Made by a program: the position numbers and the translations under genes
Part shown: one piece after another, positions 52,655 through 60,815 of the stretch
Position numbering within the stretch: the first letter of the stretch is position 1
Layout: the number at the start of each line of letters is the position of its first letter
The notes under the pieces: generated by a model
The model's database searches: none
Seen by the model: the letters and a program-made list of their open reading frames with translations, nothing else
Told to the model about the DNA's origin: nothing
DNA from: an uncultured Oscillospiraceae bacterium
GTDB taxonomy: Bacteria; Bacillota; Clostridia; Oscillospirales; Oscillospiraceae
DNA length: 64,000 bases
Assembly: GCA_910578505.1 (NCBI GenBank)
Contig: CAJTPV010000013.1
Span: forward strand, 13,016 to 77,015
Reading direction: 5' to 3'

Positions 52655-53842
52655 ATGAAAATCAAGCGGTTCTCTTTTGCGGCGTTTTGCCTGGCGCTGT
52701 TCCTGCTGGCAGGAGCGGCATGGGCTGCGGACGCGGGCAATGCCTGCGGAGATGATCTGACATGGACGTGTACGGAGGACGGCGTTCTCACCGTCAGCGG
52801 AACAGGCGCGATGTGGTCCTATGGCCTGCAGGGCGTGCCGTGGGACAGAAACTGTGTGAAAAAAGTGGTGATCGAGGAGGGCGTGACCTCCATCGGCGAT
52901 TCCGCCTTCCACTCCTGCGCGAACCTGACGGAGGCGGACATTGCGGACAGCGTGACGGCGATCGGCAGCAACGCCTTCTTTGCCTCTGGCCTGACCCAGG
53001 TGCGCCTGCCGGGCACGGTGCGGGAGGTCGGCGGCTACGCCTTCGCCAACTGCGCCGCCCTGACCAGTGTCACGGCGGCTGGGGACGGGAGCGGCGGCAT
53101 CCAGTTCGCCGACGGCGTGTTCAGCGGCTGCCGGAGCCTGACGCGGGTGTCTATCCCGGAGGGGGTGACGGAGTTCAGCGGCAGCCATATGTTCCGGGGC
53201 TGCGCCGCCCTGACCGCTGTGGCCCTGCCGAAGTCGCTGCAGACGCTGGGCGTGTCCATGTTCAGCGACTGCGCCGCTCTGCGGGACATCTATCTGGCCG
53301 GGGACGCGAAGCCGAAATTCGACCGCTCTATGCCCGCCGGATATGTGGACCGGCTGGACGATATCACCTTCCACTATGGTAGCGGCCTGCCCGCCGTCAC
53401 GGAGCCGAAGACGCTGACCGCCGCGCCCACTACATCCGCCGTGCTGGTCAACGGCAGCGAGGTGGACTTTGACGCCTACAACATTGCGGGCGCCAACTAC
53501 TTCAAGCTGCGGGACCTGGCCTATGCGCTGCGGGAGACAGAAAAACAGTTCGAGGTGTCCTGGGACGCCCCCACAAAGACCATCGCCCTGGTTCCCGGCC
53601 AGCCCTACACTGCTGCCGGCGGGGAATTGAGCGGCGGAGGGACGGAGGAGAAAACCGCCGCGCCTACCGCGGCCAGAATCCTCCTGGACGGGAAGGCCGT
53701 GTCGTTTACCGCCTACAACATCGGCGGAAACAACTATTTCAAGCTGCGGGATATCGGCCAGGCGCTGAACTTCGGCGTGAGCTGGGACAGCGCGAAGCGC
53801 GTTGTCGCCATTGACACCGGCGCAGCTTATCTATCAGAATAA
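52655..53842 (+). CDS. Secreted leucine-rich-repeat protein with two stalk-type domains
   Basis: A 395-residue exported protein: signal peptide (about 1-22, ends AAWA), BspA-type leucine-rich repeats (about 30-230, SIGDSAFHSCANLTEADI and similar), then two copies of a 75-residue domain containing AYNI.G.NYFKLRD..AL, as in copper-amine-oxidase-N-like stalk domains of Clostridia. No SLH or sortase signal is visible. A TTG three codons upstream has a better-spaced AAAGGA and may be the real start. Role probably surface binding. Confidence 0.75.
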   Translation: MKIKRFSFAAFCLALFLLAGAAWAADAGNACGDDLTWTCTEDGVLTVSGTGAMWSYGLQGVPWDRNCVKKVVIEEGVTSIGDSAFHSCANLTEADIADSVTAIGSNAFFASGLTQVRLPGTVREVGGYAFANCAALTSVTAAGDGSGGIQFADGVFSGCRSLTRVSIPEGVTEFSGSHMFRGCAALTAVALPKSLQTLGVSMFSDCAALRDIYLAGDAKPKFDRSMPAGYVDRLDDITFHYGSGLPAVTEPKTLTAAPTTSAVLVNGSEVDFDAYNIAGANYFKLRDLAYALRETEKQFEVSWDAPTKTIALVPGQPYTAAGGELSGGGTEEKTAAPTAARILLDGKAVSFTAYNIGGNNYFKLRDIGQALNFGVSWDSAKRVVAIDTGAAYLSE

Positions 53843-53856
53843 AGAGGGATGCTGGA

Positions 53857-54453
53857 ATGGAGCAAGGTTTATTACCCAAGAATTTTTTTAAGAATGAACC
53901 CCTGGAGGAGATGTCCACCGCGATTATCGCCCACTTTTCTATGACCGCCCTTTTTGCGGACAGGCTGGAAACCGCTGTAGATGATATTCTGAGCGATAAG
54001 CTGACCACTGACCGCAAAGTGCAGATTGCGGCGGAAAAAGAGGCGATTGCCAGACTTGCAGGGGGCGAGGAGGCGGTCAGGTTCATTCGGAAGGGATTTG
54101 ATATCCTCAACCGCGTGACGCTCTGCAAAAAGCTGCTGACCATGCAGGAGGAAGTCATGCCGCCTCTGCTGCGCCGTTTTCGGACCAGCTTTCAGGACGA
54201 GGTCGTGGAAACCACCGCCTTTTGCCTGGCCCATGGGGAGCTGGAATACGTTGAGCAGTTGAAGGCGATGTATGGGGAGATCCGCAATCCCTACGCGCAG
54301 AGTATGGCCTGTCTGATCTTTGGCATGCGGAAACAGGAGGATATGCTCCCCCTGCTGCTGAAGGAATACCAGCGGATGAAGGAAGCGCCTGGGGAGGAAA
54401 AACTATGCCAGGGACCACTGCTGGCCATTTACATTCTGTTTGACGAGATATAA
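53857..54453 (+). CDS. Hypothetical protein, helical, unknown family
   Basis: A 198-residue protein rich in helix-forming and acidic residues, without signal peptide or membrane segment, starting MEQGLLPKNFFKNEPLEEM. I recognise no motif. It starts 15 bases after the preceding gene with GAGGG upstream and has codon use similar to the neighbours, so it is likely expressed. It ends at a strong bidirectional terminator. Confidence 0.65.
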   Translation: MEQGLLPKNFFKNEPLEEMSTAIIAHFSMTALFADRLETAVDDILSDKLTTDRKVQIAAEKEAIARLAGGEEAVRFIRKGFDILNRVTLCKKLLTMQEEVMPPLLRRFRTSFQDEVVETTAFCLAHGELEYVEQLKAMYGEIRNPYAQSMACLIFGMRKQEDMLPLLLKEYQRMKEAPGEEKLCQGPLLAIYILFDEI

Positions 54454-54476
54454 AAGCACTTTTTCTAAAAGTTAAC

Positions 54477-54522
54477 GAAATCCCGCAGAAGGTTTTCTGA
54501 ACGAGACCTTCTGCGGGATTTC
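54477..54522. terminator. Bidirectional terminator between convergent unknown genes
   Basis: GAAATCCCGCAGAAGGT pairs perfectly with ACCTTCTGCGGGATTTC (17 pairs, 12-base loop). Confidence 0.8.
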
Positions 54523-54526
54523 ACAA

Positions 54527-55402
54527 CTAATCAGTCGCTCTAATCTCCGCGCATACTCTGTCAAACAACAGATAGTTTTCCCCAGCATCTGAGAAAATTC
54601 CAATCATATTGTCCATTGAAATATTTGGCTCAACCTGCACACCGGCCTCCGCCAACAATGCGGAAAACAAATCATTCCGGCCAGACTGCTCCTGACAGTT
54701 CATCAGCGCGGCATACTCAGGGGCAACCTTCCATATTGCGTTCATCAACGCCGGTTTGTCGATCAACGTTCCTGTCCACTCAGGCCGTGTCCGTATCAGC
54801 TCGCGCAGCGGGATACAGCTGACCTTTGCGGGGAAAAATATGTAGCCCAGAGTTTCCTCTATATCATGGGCCTTGTCGTACTCTGTCTGTTCCCCCAGGC
54901 TTGCCGTGAGGTCTGACAGTTCGGTGGACCAGACCGGATAGCTGACGGCCAGGACTTTCTCACACTGGTCTGTTTCCAACCAGTAGATTCCATTGTCCAA
55001 AATCCAATGACGGAGGGTGACACCTCGCGGCGTGTGGAGCGGAACCGGAAATGCGCCGAAATACTCCGGGAAAGACTGCGCCGCAAAAAAGGCTGTGGCC
55101 CGTAGCGGCTCGTCCGGCGGCAAATTGTTTTGGGCGCGGTACTTGGCGACTTCATATTGAATGATCTTGTATTCTTCGCCGCCGTCAGTTATCGAAAATA
55201 GGCGCAAACCAGATATTTTTTGGCCATAGGATTTTGCCGCTTGTGGTACTGCGGATTTTTCTTTGACGACATAGTATTCCCCAGATAACAGGTCATCCTC
55301 GCGCTTGGCAGTCACATAGTGAACTCCAAGGCATAGTTCCTCTACTTCTTCGATTGAACCAATTTTATCTGTCAGTTCAGATAGTTCTGTATGATCTGGC
55401 AT
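54527..55402 (-). CDS. Hypothetical protein, unknown family
   Basis: A 291-residue soluble protein with no signal peptide or membrane segment. It contains several Trp- and Tyr-rich stretches (RHWILDNGIYWLETDQCEK) but no motif I recognise. ATG behind GGGAGG. GC content is lower than in the dcw region. Immunity proteins of contact-dependent toxins can look like this, but there is no toxin gene here, so this is only a thought. Confidence 0.6.
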   Translation of the reverse strand: MPDHTELSELTDKIGSIEEVEELCLGVHYVTAKREDDLLSGEYYVVKEKSAVPQAAKSYGQKISGLRLFSITDGGEEYKIIQYEVAKYRAQNNLPPDEPLRATAFFAAQSFPEYFGAFPVPLHTPRGVTLRHWILDNGIYWLETDQCEKVLAVSYPVWSTELSDLTASLGEQTEYDKAHDIEETLGYIFFPAKVSCIPLRELIRTRPEWTGTLIDKPALMNAIWKVAPEYAALMNCQEQSGRNDLFSALLAEAGVQVEPNISMDNMIGIFSDAGENYLLFDRVCAEIRATD

Positions 55403-55509
55403 TGTAGCCTCCCTGATGGCGTATGATATTGACTATATATCAGATGTCGCATCTCATATTATATATTGTCTCATTTCAAATATCAAGCGTCACAATACAA
55501 ACAATTTAA

Positions 55510-55538
55510 TTGAAAGGCCACTTTCGGTAAAATATACA
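55510..55538 (+). promoter_or_regulatory. Candidate promoter of the HTH regulator gene
   Basis: TTGAAA, 17 bases, TATACA. It lies in an AT-rich 150-base gap between divergent genes. Confidence 0.45.
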
Positions 55539-55553
55539 AAGGGGTGGTCGATC

Positions 55554-55811
55554 ATGGCAAAATATATGGAGGAACAATTTGATAACTCTGAGCGCTATCG
55601 GGATTTAGGCTGTGCTATCGCCTATTATCGGAAGCGCAAGAATCTTACGCAGGAACAGGTTGCAGATCGTATTGGCATCAGCAGACAGCATATGGGAGCA
55701 ATAGAAGCTCCCAACATGATACGCGCACTTTCTTTGGATGTTGTTTTCAACATCGCAACGGTGCTGGAGATTGAACCCTATATGCTGTTCAAGTTTAATC
55801 CAGACAAGTAA
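55554..55811 (+). CDS. XRE-family helix-turn-helix regulator
   Basis: An 85-residue DNA-binding protein consisting of almost only an HTH_3 domain (LGCAIAYYRKRKNLTQEQVA...IGISRQHMGAIE, about residues 18-75). ATG behind AAAGGGG. It is markedly AT-rich compared with the window and diverges from the unknown 291-residue gene, which it may regulate. Probably acquired. Confidence 0.85.
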   Translation: MAKYMEEQFDNSERYRDLGCAIAYYRKRKNLTQEQVADRIGISRQHMGAIEAPNMIRALSLDVVFNIATVLEIEPYMLFKFNPDK

Positions 55812-55812
55812 G

Positions 55813-55848
55813 AACAGTCCTATTCCACAATGGCATAGGACTGTTTTT
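55813..55848 (+). terminator. Intrinsic terminator of the HTH gene
   Basis: AACAGTCCTAT pairs perfectly with ATAGGACTGTT (11 pairs), followed by TTT. Confidence 0.8.
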
Positions 55849-55880
55849 ATACGCACGAACGATGAAATATGCGGGAAAGT

Positions 55881-55997
55881 GGACCCCTCAGTCACGCTTT
55901 CGCGTGCCAGCTCCCCTTTCAGGGGAGCCTTTTTTCCCTTCTCCTTTGGAAAGCCTCCCCTGAAAGGGGAGGGGGACCGCTTGCGGTGGAGGGGTCC
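55881..55997. mobile_element. Palindromic MITE-like repeat
   Basis: About 117 bases with 9-base inverted ends (GGACCCCTC...GAGGGGTCC) and nested palindromes CTCCCCTTTCAGGGGAG and CTCCCCTGAAAGGGGAG. It encodes nothing. I recall similar repeats being scattered through Oscillospiraceae genomes. It lies in the 230-base gap before the macrodomain gene. Confidence 0.65.
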
Positions 55998-56039
55998 CCC
56001 ATGTCTCAGGGTAATCCGTGACCGCTATCTGCGGCTTTT

Positions 56040-56540
56040 TCATGCTCGCTCATGGGCCTGCCCCTGTCCGGCAGATTGCGCAAACAGCACCAGGCGCACG
56101 TCCATCTCGTGGTCCTGGAGGTAGTCTGTGATCGCCTGCCGGGCCACCTCCAACGCCTCATCCTTCGGATAGCCGTAGATCCCGCTGGAGATCAGCGGAA
56201 AAGCGATGCTCTTACAGCCCTTTTCCTCCGCCAGCTCCAGCGACCGCAGGTAGGCGGAGCGGAGAAGGGCTCTGCACTCCTCCCGCCTCCCGCGGCTGTA
56301 GACCGGCCCGGCGGTGTGGATGACGTATTGGGCGGGCAGGGCGAACCCCGGCGTCACCACGGCCTGGCCGGTCTGTATGGGGGCCAGGGCATTGCAGGCG
56401 GCCTGCAGCTGGTCCGCGCCCGCCGCGCGGAAAATTGCCCCGCATACGCCGCCGCCCATTTGCAGCGCAGTGTTGGCCGCGTTGACGATGGCGTCGGTCC
56501 CCATCCTTGTGATGTCGCCCCTGACAATGTTCAATGGCAT
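56040..56540 (-). CDS. Macrodomain ADP-ribose hydrolase
   Basis: A 166-residue macrodomain protein that removes ADP-ribose or O-acetyl-ADP-ribose. Motifs: IVNAANTALQMGGGVCGAIF (catalytic Asn and Gly-rich loop) and FPLISSGIYGYP. It starts at the ATG 9 bases after GAGGAGG; a TTG directly adjoining the ribosome site is less likely. The window also encodes a sirtuin, whose product O-acetyl-ADP-ribose could be its substrate. Confidence 0.88.
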   Translation of the reverse strand: MPLNIVRGDITRMGTDAIVNAANTALQMGGGVCGAIFRAAGADQLQAACNALAPIQTGQAVVTPGFALPAQYVIHTAGPVYSRGRREECRALLRSAYLRSLELAEEKGCKSIAFPLISSGIYGYPKDEALEVARQAITDYLQDHEMDVRLVLFAQSAGQGQAHERA

Positions 56541-56643
56541 TTTTATCAACCTCCTCTTCCGGCTCCATTATAGCCCCGCCGGCGATTCTCCGCAAGACTG
56601 TTTTCATTCGCCCTGCCGCCTGAAAAATTTCTCTTCCACCCCC

Positions 56644-56672
56644 TTGCGTTTTGCGCGGTCATTTTGTATAAT
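56644..56672 (+). promoter_or_regulatory. Promoter of glnS
   Basis: TTGCGT, 17 bases, TATAAT, 60 bases before the ATG. No T-box leader is visible. Confidence 0.7.
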
Positions 56673-56731
56673 GATGTCCAGCTCTTTTTGGGCAAAATTT
56701 CTAAGACTTTTTTTGTAAGGAGTGTGACGGT

Positions 56732-58429
56732 ATGGCCGAGGAAAACAAAAACCTGCCTGTAGAGGAAAACGAGAGCAAAAACTTTATCCATCAGTTCATC
56801 GACGAAGACATCGCAGAGGGGGGCCGGTTCCAGGGCATGGCCGTCCATACCCGCTTCCCGCCGGAGCCCAACGGCTACCTCCATATCGGCCACTGCAAGG
56901 CCCTGTGCATCGACTTCGGCACCGCGGAGAAGTATAGCGGCCTGTGCAACCTCCGCATGGACGACACCAACCCCACCAAGGAGGACGTGGAATACGTGCA
57001 GGCCATTCAGGAGGATATCCACTGGCTGGGCTTCGACTGGGACGACCGCTTTTTCTACGCCTCCGACTACTTTGAGCAGATGTATCAGTGCGCCGAGAGC
57101 CTGATTGAGAAGGGGCTGGCCTATGTGTGCGAGCTCTCCCCCGAGCAGTTCAAGGAGTACCGGGGCGATGTGAACGTGCCGGCCCGCAGCCCCTATCGGG
57201 ACCGCCCGGTCCAGGAGAGTCTGGCGCTGTTTCGCCGCATGCGGGCCGGGGAATTCCCCAACGGGGCCATGACCCTGCGGGCCAAGATCGACCTGGCCAG
57301 CGGCAACTTCAATATGCGGGACCCGGTGATCTACCGCATCAACCACATGCACCACCACCGCCAGGGGGACAAGTGGTGCATCTACCCCATGTACGACTTC
57401 GCCCACCCCATCGAGGACGCCCTGGAGGGCATCACCCACAGCCTCTGCTCCCTGGAGTTTGAGGATCACCGGCCCCTGTACGACTGGGTCATCGCCAACT
57501 GCGGCCTGCCCGCCGCCCCCCGCCAGATCGAGTTCGCCCGCCTGGGCATCAATTACACTGTCATGAGCAAGCGGAAGCTGCGGGCCCTGGTGGAGGACGG
57601 TCGGGTCTCCGGCTGGGACGACCCACGTATGCCGACCTTGTGCGGCCTGCGCCGCCGGGGCTATACCCCCGCGTCCATCCGTAATTTCTGTGAGCGCATC
57701 GGCGTGGCCAAAGCCAGCAGCACGGTGGAGTTCGCCTTTCTGGAGCACTGCCTGCGGGAGGACCTGAATGAGACCGCCCGCCGGGTCATGGCGGTCATCC
57801 GCCCGGTGAAGCTGACGATCACCAACTACCCCGTGGGGCAGAGCGAAACCTTTGCGGTGGAAAACAACCCCAACCGCCCGGAGGACGGCACGCGGCTGAT
57901 TACGTTCTCCAGAGAGCTGTATGTGGAGGCGGAGGACTTCCTGGAGACGCCGGTGCCCAAGTATAAGCGCCTGTTCCCCGGCGGGCCGGAGTGCCGGCTC
58001 AAGGGGGCGTATCTCATCACCTGCACCGGCTGCCGCAGGGACGAGGCGGGCAATCTCGTGGAGATCCTGGCGGAGTACGACCCCGACAGCCGGGGCGGCA
58101 ATCCCGCCGACGGCCGGAAGGTGAAGGGCGCCACCATCCACTGGGTGGACGCGGCCACGGCGGTGGACGCGGAGTGCCGCCTGTACGACAATCTGTTCAC
58201 CGATCCCGCCCCCGACGGCGCTGATAAAAACTTCCTGGAGTGCCTGAATCCGGACTCCCTGGAGGTCGTGACCGGCTGTAAAGTGGAGGCCGGATTGAAG
58301 GCCGCCGCTGCCCCCGCCAGCTTCCAGTTTATGCGGGTGGGCTACTTCTGCCTGGACAGCCGGGACTCCACGCCGGAGCGCCTGGTCTTCAACCGCAGCG
58401 TGAGCCTGAAGGACAGCTTTAAGAAGTGA
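56732..58429 (+). CDS. glnS: Glutaminyl-tRNA synthetase
   Basis: A 565-residue class I synthetase. HIGH motif in PPEPNGYLHIGHCK (about 43-56), KMSKS equivalent VMSKRKL (about 277), and the C-terminal tRNA anticodon-binding beta barrels. The length fits bacterial GlnRS (about 550). Many Gram-positive bacteria lack GlnRS and instead amidate Glu-tRNA(Gln), so its presence is of interest. AAGGAG precedes the ATG. Followed by a terminator. Confidence 0.95.
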   Translation: MAEENKNLPVEENESKNFIHQFIDEDIAEGGRFQGMAVHTRFPPEPNGYLHIGHCKALCIDFGTAEKYSGLCNLRMDDTNPTKEDVEYVQAIQEDIHWLGFDWDDRFFYASDYFEQMYQCAESLIEKGLAYVCELSPEQFKEYRGDVNVPARSPYRDRPVQESLALFRRMRAGEFPNGAMTLRAKIDLASGNFNMRDPVIYRINHMHHHRQGDKWCIYPMYDFAHPIEDALEGITHSLCSLEFEDHRPLYDWVIANCGLPAAPRQIEFARLGINYTVMSKRKLRALVEDGRVSGWDDPRMPTLCGLRRRGYTPASIRNFCERIGVAKASSTVEFAFLEHCLREDLNETARRVMAVIRPVKLTITNYPVGQSETFAVENNPNRPEDGTRLITFSRELYVEAEDFLETPVPKYKRLFPGGPECRLKGAYLITCTGCRRDEAGNLVEILAEYDPDSRGGNPADGRKVKGATIHWVDAATAVDAECRLYDNLFTDPAPDGADKNFLECLNPDSLEVVTGCKVEAGLKAAAAPASFQFMRVGYFCLDSRDSTPERLVFNRSVSLKDSFKK

Positions 58430-58482
58430 GGACCCCGTCATATGTTGGCGAGAAACGGGGAAAACCGCTGAAAATACTGTAA

Positions 58483-58521
58483 AAAAGCGCCGTACCGGGA
58501 GGCCCCCGGCGCGGCGCTTTT
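58483..58521 (+). terminator. Intrinsic terminator of glnS
   Basis: AAAAGCGCCG pairs with CGGCGCTTTT, with an inner CCGGG/CCCGG stem and a short T-run. Confidence 0.8.
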
Positions 58522-58570
58522 CCGCGCCCCCACAGCAGGCGCGGGCGACAAAACCTCTATTTTTCTCCCA

Positions 58571-58600
58571 GTATAATCTGCCCGGCCCAGGGACACAATG
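58571..58600 (+). promoter_or_regulatory. Sigma-F-type forespore promoter of sigG
   Basis: GTATA, 15 bases, GGACACAATG. This matches the sigma-F consensus (GYATA and GGNNANAHTR) at every fixed position. In B. subtilis sigG is also transcribed by sigma-F, so both position and sequence agree. Confidence 0.75.
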
Positions 58601-58647
58601 CCAATATCCGCCTGAAAAGCGGCAACTGAGGCAAAGGGGATGAGGTC

Positions 58648-59418
58648 TTGCAGGGCAAGGTGGAGATCTGCGGAGTGAATACTTCAAAACTGAAGGTACT
58701 GCGAAACGAAGAAACCATGGAGCTGCTGCGCCGGACAAAGGAGGGGGATAAGCAGGCACGTGAGGAACTGATCAGCGGCAATCTGCGTCTGGTATTGTCC
58801 GTGATCCAGAAGTTTGCAAGCCGGGGGGAAAACCCGGATGATTTGTTTCAGGTGGGCTGTGTGGGGCTCATTAAGGCCATAGACAATTTCGACATCAGCC
58901 AGCCGGTGCGGTTCAGCACATACGGGGTGCCGATGATCGTGGGGGAGATCCGGCGGTATCTGCGGGACAACAGCGCCATCCGCGTCAGCCGCAGTATGCG
59001 GGACACCGCTTACCGGGTCATGCAGGCCCGTGAACGGCTGATGGCGCAGAGCCAGCGGGAGCCGACGGTGGAGCAGCTGGCCAAGGAGCTGGGCATCCCC
59101 CGTGAGGACGTGGTGTTCGCCATGGACGCCATTGTGGACCCGGTGAGCCTGTCCGAGCCGGTGTACTCCGACGGCGGGGATACCGTGTGCATTATGGACC
59201 AGGTGAGGGACATCAAGAACACCGACGACCACTGGCTGGAGCATATCGCCCTGAAGGACGCCATGGAGCGGCTGGGCGAGCGGGAGCGGCATATTCTGGC
59301 CCTGCGCTTCGGCGAGGGCAAAACCCAGATGGAGGTGTCGGCGGAGGTGGGGATCTCCCAGGCCCAGGTGAGCCGCCTGGAAAAGAACGCGCTGAAGTCC
59401 ATCCGGAAGAATATTTAG
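58648..59418 (+). CDS. sigG: RNA polymerase sporulation sigma factor SigG
   Basis: A 256-residue late forespore sigma factor. The N-terminal KVEICGVNTSKLKVLRNEE is diagnostic for SigG; region 2 (NLRLVLSVIQKF, DDLFQVGCVGLIKAIDNFD) and region 4 (GKTQMEVSAEVGISQAQVSRLEK) are intact. It directs genes such as those for small acid-soluble spore proteins. It starts at TTG with AGGGGATGAGG upstream, which may limit its translation. Confidence 0.93.
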   Translation: MQGKVEICGVNTSKLKVLRNEETMELLRRTKEGDKQAREELISGNLRLVLSVIQKFASRGENPDDLFQVGCVGLIKAIDNFDISQPVRFSTYGVPMIVGEIRRYLRDNSAIRVSRSMRDTAYRVMQARERLMAQSQREPTVEQLAKELGIPREDVVFAMDAIVDPVSLSEPVYSDGGDTVCIMDQVRDIKNTDDHWLEHIALKDAMERLGERERHILALRFGEGKTQMEVSAEVGISQAQVSRLEKNALKSIRKNI

Positions 59419-59437
59419 TCCCTCCCTGCCGGAGGCG

Positions 59438-59477
59438 CGGGCTGCCGGAAAAGGCCGGCATATTTTCCGGCAGCCCG
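59438..59477. terminator. Hairpin between sigG and the YlmC gene
   Basis: CGGGCTGCCGGAAAA pairs perfectly with TTTTCCGGCAGCCCG (15 pairs, 10-base loop). There is no T-run after it, so read-through is possible. Confidence 0.5.
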
Positions 59478-59528
59478 GAATAGGACAGTCCCCGGCGGTC
59501 ATAGACTGGCTCAGGGAGGATGATAGCC

Positions 59529-59819
59529 ATGCAATGCAGGATGGTGGAGCTTCGCTGCAAGGAAGTGATCAATATCTGCGACGGAAGCAGGTTGGGATAT
59601 GTGGGAGACGTGGAGGTCATGCTACCGGAGGGAAGAGTCATGGCGCTGGTGGTACCGGGGCCGTGCCGGTTCTTCGGTCTGTTCGGCAAGGGGGAGGAAT
59701 TTTACATCCCGTGGGAGTGTATCAAGCAGGTGGGCGACGATATTATTCTCATTGATAAGCCGCCGGAACGCCGTCCGCCCTACCAGGACCGGCGAAAAAA
59801 GCGGCGGTCGTTTTTTTGA
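59529..59819 (+). CDS. YlmC/YmxH-family sporulation protein
   Basis: A 96-residue PRC-barrel-like protein starting MQCRMVELRCKEVINI, with the family GYVGDVEV and IPWECIKQVGDDIILI elements and a basic tail. YlmC/YmxH proteins are associated with sporulation, exact role unknown. The ATG 10 bases after GGGAGG is preferred to one right next to it. Its location after sigG supports the assignment. Confidence 0.88.
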   Translation: MQCRMVELRCKEVINICDGSRLGYVGDVEVMLPEGRVMALVVPGPCRFFGLFGKGEEFYIPWECIKQVGDDIILIDKPPERRPPYQDRRKKRRSFF

Positions 59820-59874
59820 CCGGAGGACGCCGCCTGTCTTTTGAAAAATTCTGGCACAATTATGAAGAAAAAAC

Positions 59875-59903
59875 TTGCAATCAGCGGCTGTGTGTGGTAT
59901 GAT
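59875..59903 (+). promoter_or_regulatory. Promoter of rpsB-tsf
   Basis: TTGCAA, 17 bases, TATGAT, giving a leader of about 105 bases before rpsB in which S2-dependent control could act. Confidence 0.75.
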
Positions 59904-60016
59904 ATTTCAGCATTCCGCACAGCTTTGGATGTTTTGCCGGTGCCGCCGCGGGGCGGTTGGCCTGACAGATGAAGAGGCTGGAGGGTAAAACTGAATTTTT
60001 GGAGGAATTTTAAAAC

Positions 60017-60745
60017 ATGGCAAGCGTTGTATCTATGAAACAGCTGCTGGAAGCAGGCGTGCACTTTGGTCACCAGACCCGCCGCTGGAACCCGAAAATG
60101 GCTCCCTACATTTACACGGAGCGCAATGGCATCTATATCATTGACCTGCAGAAGACCGTGAAGAAGCTGGAAGAGGCCTATAATTTTGTCCGCCAGCTCA
60201 GCGAAAACGGCGAGGCGCTGCTCTTTGTCGGCACCAAGAAGCAGGCCCAGGAGGCCATCAAGGAGGAGGCCAGCCGCTGCAATATGTACTTTGTCAATGC
60301 CCGCTGGCTGGGCGGCATGATGACCAACTTCAAGACCATGCGCACCCGCGTGGACCGTCTCAACCAGCTCAAGCGCATGCAGGAGGACGGCGTGTTTGAC
60401 ATGCTGCCGAAGAAGGAAGTCATCAAGCACCTGGGCGAGATCGAGAAGCTGGAGAAGTATCTGGGCGGCGTGAAGGAAATGAAGCGTCTGCCGGGCGCGC
60501 TGTTCATTGTGGACACCCGCAAGGAGCGCAACGCCATCGCCGAGGCCCACAAGCTGGGCATTCCCGTGGTGGCCATTGCCGACACCAACTGCGACCCGGA
60601 TGAGATCGATTACCCCATCCCCGGCAACGACGACGCCATCCGCGCCATCAAGCTGATCTCCTCCATTATGGCCAACGCCATGATCGAGGGCAAGCAGGGT
60701 GAGCAGACGGAGGAGCCCGCTGAAGAGGCCCCTGCGGCTGAGTAA
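60017..60745 (+). CDS. rpsB: 30S ribosomal protein S2
   Basis: A 242-residue S2 protein: MKQLLEAGVHFGHQTRRWNP at the start, NARWLGGMMTNF in the middle, and PGALFIVDTRKE with GIPVVAIADTNCDP late. A low-complexity acidic tail (GEQTEEPAEEAPAAE) follows. GGAGG precedes the ATG. Forms the standard rpsB-tsf operon. Confidence 0.97.
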   Translation: MASVVSMKQLLEAGVHFGHQTRRWNPKMAPYIYTERNGIYIIDLQKTVKKLEEAYNFVRQLSENGEALLFVGTKKQAQEAIKEEASRCNMYFVNARWLGGMMTNFKTMRTRVDRLNQLKRMQEDGVFDMLPKKEVIKHLGEIEKLEKYLGGVKEMKRLPGALFIVDTRKERNAIAEAHKLGIPVVAIADTNCDPDEIDYPIPGNDDAIRAIKLISSIMANAMIEGKQGEQTEEPAEEAPAAE

Positions 60746-60750
60746 GAACG

Positions 60751-60779
60751 ACGGGGCGGGAATGGTCCCGCCCCGTTTT
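60751..60779 (+). terminator. Partial terminator or attenuator between rpsB and tsf
   Basis: ACGGGGCGGGA pairs perfectly with TCCCGCCCCGT (11 pairs, loop ATGG), followed by TTT. It could lower tsf transcription relative to rpsB. Confidence 0.65.
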
Positions 60780-60815
60780 CCCGATTGAAATTATGATTAC
60801 GGAGGATATTGACTT

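Noticed and set aside
50909..53374. 821-codon minus-strand open frame over the pyrophosphatase and leucine-rich-repeat genes
   Set aside because: It spans two unrelated real genes and has no family features.
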